From: Cellulomonas sp. APG4
Lineage (GTDB): Bacteria > Actinomycetota > Actinomycetes > Actinomycetales > Cellulomonadaceae
NCBI RefSeq assembly: GCF_009996735.1
Contig: NZ_JAACYI010000012.1
Location: 1 to 64,000 of the forward strand
Direction of reading: 5' to 3'
DNA length: 64,000 nt
How positions within the stretch are numbered: position 1 is the first letter of the stretch; the number at the start of each line of letters is the position of its first letter. The translations under genes were made by a program, and so were the position numbers. The notes below the pieces were generated by a model that made no database searches, was not told where the DNA came from, and saw only the letters and a list, made by a program, of their open reading frames with translations. Positions 59,445-64,000 of the stretch are shown piece after piece.

Positions 59445-61160
59445 GTGAGCTCCCTGCAGCGGCTCCGGCGCGGGCTGAGGCTGGTCCGCCTGCGGGGCGA
59501 GCGCGTGACACGTGTGCTGTGGCACCGCTGGCGCGCCTCCCTCCAGGTGCGCGTGGTGACGTCGACCCTCGTGGTGGGCATCGTGGCGGTGGGCCTGCTC
59601 GGCACGTACCTGTCGGACAGCATCCGCGACGGCCTCGTGGACCAGCGCGTGAGCCAGATCCTCGAGGACAGCGCGCGGTCCACGGAGGAGGCCCAGCGCA
59701 CCCTCGACGCGTCGACGGCCTCGACCGGCGACGACGTGCAGGCCCTGCTCAACAACCTCGTCCCCGCGCTCCAGGTACGCGGCCCCGGCGAGCGCGACGT
59801 GTTCCTGCGCAGGTCACCGGGAGGTGTGCCCTCGCTGTTCGTCACCGATCCCGCGAGCCGCCCCGAGCTCGTCAGCCTCATCAGCCAGCCCGTGCGGGAG
59901 GCCGTGCGCACCTCCGACGTGCAGCGCTGGACCCACGTGGGGATCCCGGCCGACGGCGCCCTCCCGGGCAGCGAGGCCGCCGTGGTGCCGGGCGTGCTCG
60001 TGGGTTCGGTGGTCAACGTGCCCGCCGTCGGGCAGTACGAGCTCTACTACCTGTACGACCTGCAGACCGAGCAGCAGACGTTGTCCTTCGTGCAGCAGGT
60101 GCTCGCGGTCGCGGGTGCGCTCCTCATCGGCCTGCTGGGCGCCATGACCTGGCTCGTCACGCGTCAGGCGGTGCTGCCCGTGCGGATCGCGGCACGGGTC
60201 GCCGAGCGTCTCGCCGACGGCAACCTCACCGAGCGCATGACCGTGCGCGGCGTCGACGAGATGGCCACGCTCGCGCGCTCGTTCAACGAGATGGCCGAGA
60301 GCCTCCAGGACCAGATCCACCGGATGGAGGAGCTGTCGCACATGCAGCGGCGGTTCGTCTCCGACGTGTCCCACGAGCTGCGCACACCGCTGACCACGGT
60401 GCGCATGGCCGCCGAGGTGATCCACGAGTCCCGGGACGAGCTCGACCCGGCCGCACGGCGCTCGGCCGAGCTGCTGACCACGCAGCTCGACCGGTTCGAG
60501 GCCCTGCTCGCGGACCTCCTCGAGATCAGCAGGTTCGACGCCGGCGCGGCGATGCTCGACGCCGAGCACCGCGACGTGCGCGACGTCGTCCTGACCGTGG
60601 TCGAGCAGGCGGCGCCCCTCGCGCAGCGGCGCGGCACGTGGCTCGACGTCGAGGTGCCCGAGACGCGCGTCGGGGCGGACATCGACCCGCGCCGTGTCGA
60701 GCGCGTGCTTCGGAACCTGCTCGTCAACGCGATCGAGCACGGCGAGGGGCGACCGGTGCGTGTGCGGCTCGCGGCCGACGCGACGGCGGTCGCGGTCTCG
60801 GTGCGTGACCACGGCGTGGGCATGACGGCCGAGGAGGTCGAGCACGTCTTCGACCGCTTCTGGCGTGCGGACCCCGCTCGCGCCCGCACGCTGGGCGGCA
60901 CGGGGCTGGGCCTGGCGATTTCGATCGAGGACGCGCGTCTGCACGGAGGGTGGCTCGAGGCGTGGGGGAGGCCCGACGAGGGTGCGTTGTTCCGCCTGAC
61001 GCTCCCGAGGCGCGCGGGCATCGTCCTCGACTCCTCCCCGCTCCCGCTCGCGCCCGACGACCGCGCGGACGCGACGACCTCGACGCCTGCGGCCACGCAC
61101 GCGGTGCCGTCGGGCTCCGACCCGGCAGCCCTGCCCGACCTCGACCGGCTGGAGGCCTGA
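59445..61160 (+). CDS. mtrB: Sensor histidine kinase MtrB
   Basis: 571 residues. Membrane segments at about 37-56 and 218-238 enclose an extracellular sensor of about 160 residues; then HAMP (about 240-290), HisKA with H310 in SHELRTP, and the ATPase domain with N-box LLVNAIEHGEG, DHGVGM and GGTGLGLAI. Phosphorylates MtrA; MtrB is located at septa in mycobacteria. GTG at 59445 chosen for GAGG 9 nt upstream. A Pro/Ala/Thr-rich C-terminal tail of about 60 residues is unusual in length. Its TGA overlaps the lpqB ATG. Confidence 0.95.
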   Translation: MSSLQRLRRGLRLVRLRGERVTRVLWHRWRASLQVRVVTSTLVVGIVAVGLLGTYLSDSIRDGLVDQRVSQILEDSARSTEEAQRTLDASTASTGDDVQALLNNLVPALQVRGPGERDVFLRRSPGGVPSLFVTDPASRPELVSLISQPVREAVRTSDVQRWTHVGIPADGALPGSEAAVVPGVLVGSVVNVPAVGQYELYYLYDLQTEQQTLSFVQQVLAVAGALLIGLLGAMTWLVTRQAVLPVRIAARVAERLADGNLTERMTVRGVDEMATLARSFNEMAESLQDQIHRMEELSHMQRRFVSDVSHELRTPLTTVRMAAEVIHESRDELDPAARRSAELLTTQLDRFEALLADLLEISRFDAGAAMLDAEHRDVRDVVLTVVEQAAPLAQRRGTWLDVEVPETRVGADIDPRRVERVLRNLLVNAIEHGEGRPVRVRLAADATAVAVSVRDHGVGMTAEEVEHVFDRFWRADPARARTLGGTGLGLAISIEDARLHGGWLEAWGRPDEGALFRLTLPRRAGIVLDSSPLPLAPDDRADATTSTPAATHAVPSGSDPAALPDLDRLEA

Positions 61161-62884
61161 TGTCGCGCACCACCCGTCGCAGGACCCGGTCCCGCGCGCT
61201 GGGCGTGCTCGTGCTCGCCGCCGTCGGGCTCGCGGGCTGCGCGGCGATCCCCACGTCGGGCCCCATCAACAGCGGTGAGGTGCCCGTGTCGGAGCCCGCA
61301 CCCGTCATCCCGATCGGCAACGACCCGGTGCCCGACGCCGAGCCCGAGCGCCTCGTCATGGACTTCATCAGCGCGAGCAGCGCGGGCTTCTACGACGACT
61401 TCGAGATCGCGCGCAAGTACCTCACCACGCGGACGGCCGATGCGTGGGACCCGCGCGCGCAGGTGCTGGTCTACCAGGGCGAGGAGCCGACGATCGTCGA
61501 GGGCGACGACGAGCAGACGTTCCTCGTGCGGGTGCCCGTGATCGCGACGGTCGACGCGGGTGGTCGCTACACCGAGACCGTGCCGGGCTCGCTGCCCACC
61601 GAGCTCGTGTTCGAGGTGCGGCAGGAGAACGGCCAGTGGCGCATCTCCGCGCTCGCGGACGGCGTGCTCATGCGTGCGCCGAACTTCTACGACGTCGTGT
61701 TCCGGCGGACCGCGTTGTACTTCGCGACCCCCGACCGCACGCACCTGGTCCCGGACATGCGGTGGTTCCCGTCGCGCAACACCGCGAGCTCGGCGGTCTC
61801 CGAGCTTCTCGCGGGCCCCTCGCCGTGGCTGCGCGACGCCGTCGTCTCGGGCTTCCCGGAGGGCACACGCCTGAGCACGGCGACGGTCCCGGTCACCAAC
61901 GCCGTCGCGACGGTCGACCTGTCCGCCGACGTGCGCGTGGCCGAGCCCGCCGACGCGAGCCTGCTGCGTACCCAGCTCGAGACGACCCTCGGGCGTCTGC
62001 CGGGCACCCTGGTGACCTCGGTCGAGACGCTCGTCGGCGGTCTGCCCTGGGACGTCGGGGAGCCCCTGGAGCTGCGTCGGGACGTCGCGCCCGAGCGCGG
62101 CCCGTTCGTGCTGTCGGACGACCGGCTCGCCGTGGTCGAGGGGCGCGACGAGGTGGTGCCCCTCGACGACGCCGCACCGCTGACGGGGATCGACGCCAAC
62201 AGTCCTGCCCTCAGCCCGGACGAGCAGGTGCGCGTGGTGCGCGACGGCACGACGCGGGTGCTGCTGCTGCCTCTCGACGCGTCGCCGCCCGTCGAGCTGC
62301 TGCGCGGCAGCTCACTCATCGCGCCGACGGTGGACCGGTTCGGCTGGGTGTGGGCGGGTGAGACGTCCTCGGGCGGGACGCTCACGGCGGTCGACGCCGG
62401 GGGGAACCAGGTGGCCGTCGAGGCCGAGTGGCTCGACGCGCGCGTCGTGCGCTCGCTGCGCGTCTCACGCGACGGCGCGCGGATCGCCGTGGTGTCTGCC
62501 AGCGCGGGCGGACGTGACGCGACGATCGAGGTGGCCGGGGTGGTGCGGGACGAGAACGGTGTGCCGCAGCGGGTGACGACGGAGACGGTGCGTGTCGGGT
62601 CGGCGCTCGAGGACGTGACCGAGGTCGCCTGGACGGACGAGGGCATGCTCGCGGTGCTCGGCACGAGCGGGACCCTGAGCACGCCGACGCCCACGATGCA
62701 CCTGGTGCCCATCGGCGGGCCGACGCAGGTGCTCCCGATGGTGCGCGACACCGTGGGCATCGCGTCGAGCCGCGGTGACCGCGGTCTGTACCTCGCGGTC
62801 GAGGGCGGGGTCCTGTACTCGCGGCAGGGCTCGAGCTGGGTGGTCGCCGCGACCGGCGTGCGCGACCCCGTCTTCCCCGGGTAG
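61160..62884 (+). CDS. lpqB: Lipoprotein LpqB
   Basis: 574 residues. Lipobox LAGC (Cys27), then a GerMN-type domain and a C-terminal beta-propeller-like region. Signposts are AAIPTSGPI after the Cys, RWFPSRNTASSAVSELLAGPSPWL in the GerMN region and SLRVSRDGARIAVVS in the propeller. LpqB binds the outer part of MtrB and tunes MtrA phosphorylation in mycobacteria. GGAGG at 61151-61155 lies before the ATG, which shares one base with the mtrB stop (TGATG). Confidence 0.95.
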   Translation: MSRTTRRRTRSRALGVLVLAAVGLAGCAAIPTSGPINSGEVPVSEPAPVIPIGNDPVPDAEPERLVMDFISASSAGFYDDFEIARKYLTTRTADAWDPRAQVLVYQGEEPTIVEGDDEQTFLVRVPVIATVDAGGRYTETVPGSLPTELVFEVRQENGQWRISALADGVLMRAPNFYDVVFRRTALYFATPDRTHLVPDMRWFPSRNTASSAVSELLAGPSPWLRDAVVSGFPEGTRLSTATVPVTNAVATVDLSADVRVAEPADASLLRTQLETTLGRLPGTLVTSVETLVGGLPWDVGEPLELRRDVAPERGPFVLSDDRLAVVEGRDEVVPLDDAAPLTGIDANSPALSPDEQVRVVRDGTTRVLLLPLDASPPVELLRGSSLIAPTVDRFGWVWAGETSSGGTLTAVDAGGNQVAVEAEWLDARVVRSLRVSRDGARIAVVSASAGGRDATIEVAGVVRDENGVPQRVTTETVRVGSALEDVTEVAWTDEGMLAVLGTSGTLSTPTPTMHLVPIGGPTQVLPMVRDTVGIASSRGDRGLYLAVEGGVLYSRQGSSWVVAATGVRDPVFPG

Positions 62885-62951
62885 CCGCGCTCCCGTGGCC
62901 CGGCCTGTGGAGGACGCACCTGCCGACCCTGGGACCGGGCATGGTCGTCGC

Positions 62952-63725
62952 GTGCACCTCACCGCCACCACCGTCGTCGGCGCAGGCCTGCGCGACCTCG
63001 CGCGCCTGGTCGTACCCGTGCGCTGCCCCGGCTGCGGGCTCTGGGACGAGCCCCTGTGCTCGCGCTGCGCGCACTGCTTCGACGGTCCGCCGCAGCGCTG
63101 CGAGGACGACGTCCCGCGTCTGGACCGCGACCCGGCCCGGCTTCGCGGCCTCGACCCGCTCCCCGTCTGGGCCCTCGCGACGTACCAGGGCGAGGCGCGC
63201 GGTGTCGTGGTGGCGTGGAAGGACCGAGGGCGCCGCGACCTGGGGCGTCCCCTCGAGCGAGCGGCCCGGCGTGGCGCCCGGCGCCTCGACGACGTGGTGC
63301 AGGCGGCACGGGGCACCGCGGTGCACGTGGTCGGCGTCCCGACGGGGACCGCCGCCCGGCGCAGGCGCGGTGGTGACCTGGTGGCCGGCCTCGCCTCGGC
63401 CGTGGTGGACGGCCTGGTGCGCGCGGGGGCCGACGCGCGGGCCGCGCCGCTCCTGCGACGGGCGGGTGGGCTCGACCAGGTAGGGCTGGGGGCCCGGGCC
63501 CGCGGACGCAACACGGCTGGTTCGTACGTCCTCGCACGGCGTCCCGCGCCGGGCGCGCTCCATCTGCTGGTCGACGACGTCGTCACCACGGGCAGCACCC
63601 TGGCCGCGTGCGAGGCGCTCGTGTCCGGTTCGGGTGGGCTCGTCCTGGGCGCTCTGGTGCTCGCCGCGACTCCGTCCCCCGGACGGCGCACGTCGAGCGT
63701 GGCGAAAGGGGGGACGGGGGTCTAG
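62952..63725 (+). CDS. comF: ComF-family phosphoribosyltransferase-like protein
   Basis: 257 residues. N-terminal zinc knuckles CPGCG and CSRCAHC, a middle with VWALATYQGEARGVVVAWKDRG, and the PRPP loop LLVDDVVTTGSTLAACE near the C-terminus. ComF proteins act in DNA uptake in competent bacteria; in actinobacteria the conserved position between lpqB and hpf is known but the role is not. The start is uncertain: GTG at 62952 places the first helix where the family starts; GTGs at 62895 or 62907 would add 15-19 residues. No strong ribosome site precedes any of them. Confidence 0.9.
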   Translation: MHLTATTVVGAGLRDLARLVVPVRCPGCGLWDEPLCSRCAHCFDGPPQRCEDDVPRLDRDPARLRGLDPLPVWALATYQGEARGVVVAWKDRGRRDLGRPLERAARRGARRLDDVVQAARGTAVHVVGVPTGTAARRRRGGDLVAGLASAVVDGLVRAGADARAAPLLRRAGGLDQVGLGARARGRNTAGSYVLARRPAPGALHLLVDDVVTTGSTLAACEALVSGSGGLVLGALVLAATPSPGRRTSSVAKGGTGV

Positions 63726-63728
63726 CGT
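63723..63728 (+). promoter_or_regulatory. -10 element TAGCGT upstream of hpf
   Basis: TAGCGT overlaps the comF stop. It is followed by 6 nt and an ATG at 63735, the leaderless layout; it would also give hpf a leader of about 164 nt. Confidence 0.45.
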
Positions 63729-63734
63729 CAGTGC

Positions 63735-63839
63735 ATGGAGCTGTACGTCAGGGCCCGGGAGGGCGAGCCGCGAGGCCGTCGGGCCCGCCCGGTGCAGCGC
63801 GGCCCCGGGAGGGGGTGGTGCGTCTCGTCCGCCCCGTGA
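63735..63839 (+). CDS. Possible 34-codon leaderless ORF in the hpf leader
   Basis: ATG placed 6 nt after TAGCGT, open for 34 codons and ending TGA 59 bp before hpf. The peptide is Arg/Gly-rich and resembles no family I know. The only support is the promoter-to-ATG spacing seen at other leaderless genes here. It could be an upstream regulatory ORF or chance. Confidence 0.3.
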   Translation: MELYVRAREGEPRGRRARPVQRGPGRGWCVSSAP

Positions 63840-63860
63840 GGGTTTCTCTGAAGTCCCCCC

Positions 63861-63880
63861 GGACGGCGTCGTCGCCGTCC
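63861..63880 (+). promoter_or_regulatory. Hairpin just before the hpf ribosome site
   Basis: 8-bp arms GGACGGCG/CGCCGTCC with loop TCGT end 7 bp before the CAGGAGG ribosome site at 63888-63894. It may limit hpf translation. Confidence 0.35.
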
Positions 63881-63898
63881 CACTCCCAGGAGGTCAGC

Positions 63899-64000
63899 AT
63901 GGAGATCGTCGTCGTCGGCCGTCACGTCGAGGTGCCCGACCGGTTCCGCCGCCACGTCCAGGACAAGCTCACCAAGATCACCCAGCTCGCGCCGCGTGCG
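63899..64000 (+). CDS. hpf: Ribosome hibernation promoting factor, N-terminal part
   Basis: First 34 residues only; the window ends inside the gene. MEIVVVGRHVEVPDRFRRHV and KLTKITQLAPRA match the S30AE/HPF fold start (beta strand, then helix), which binds the 30S decoding site and silences ribosomes in stationary phase. ATG with CAGGAGG at 63888-63894. Position after comF matches the actinobacterial gene order, with secA expected next. Confidence 0.92.
   Translation, partial: MEIVVVGRHVEVPDRFRRHVQDKLTKITQLAPRA

Overview
The window comes from a high-GC Gram-positive actinomycete. The best fit is a Cellulomonadaceae-like member of the Micrococcales, judged from the conserved order whiB - glycosyltransferase - DUF5719 - DUF3499 - manB - sahH - mtrA - mtrB - lpqB - comF - hpf, GC-dominated third codon positions, many GTG starts and many leaderless starts. 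The genus is an inference; no rRNA gene is present. I see no phage, insertion sequence, CRISPR array or tRNA.

Region 1 (1-15.0 kb) is a cell-wall glycopolymer locus. It holds an LCP transferase that would attach polymer to peptidoglycan, the truncated start of a further gene, a family 2 glycosyltransferase, an ABC-2 polysaccharide exporter (permease plus ATPase) and seven family 4-like glycosyltransferases, partly in translationally coupled runs. A small unknown protein and the C-terminal extension of one glycosyltransferase look alike and may define an undescribed domain.

Region 2 (15.2-32.7 kb) interleaves two things. One is a nucleotide-sugar pathway. A UDP-sugar 6-dehydrogenase and a 2-epimerase are divergent from one shared -10 element. 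An oxidoreductase, aminotransferase and acetyltransferase form a tight operon about 7 kb away. Together these match all five steps of the WbpA-B-E-D-I route to UDP-2,3-diacetamido-mannuronic acid, so the polymer is probably teichuronic-acid-like. The other is a set of five secreted enzymes: a zinc amidase, a SpoIID/LytB protein, an M15-like peptidase, a CAP protein and a metzincin. All carry a C-terminal module of 5 (or 10) roughly 49-residue repeats with Ca-loop and GW motifs. Three modules have an exact 147-bp period. I read them as five-bladed propellers, perhaps lectins that hold the enzymes on the wall glycan; this is the most novel system in the window.

Region 3 (32.8-45.6 kb) holds a Nudix hydrolase, an unknown membrane-tailed protein, a TIGR03089 protein and an AI-2E family transporter, then the conserved whiB-to-manB block (developmental iron-sulfur regulator, large membrane glycosyltransferase, DUF5719, peptidase-like protein, DUF3499, zinc ribbon, phosphomannomutase, Trm112-like protein).

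Region 4 (45.7-64 kb) holds a proXWV-type osmoprotectant importer, adenosylhomocysteinase, RDD and SpoIIM membrane proteins, a five-gene MoxR/DUF58 envelope operon, the mtrA-mtrB-lpqB envelope-stress system, comF and the start of hpf. Regulation visible in sequence includes two symmetric divergent -10 elements, a perfect Crp/GlxR palindrome upstream of the CAP-protein gene, a GTTAC-N6-GTAAC box between proV and sahH, and three strong bidirectional hairpin terminators.
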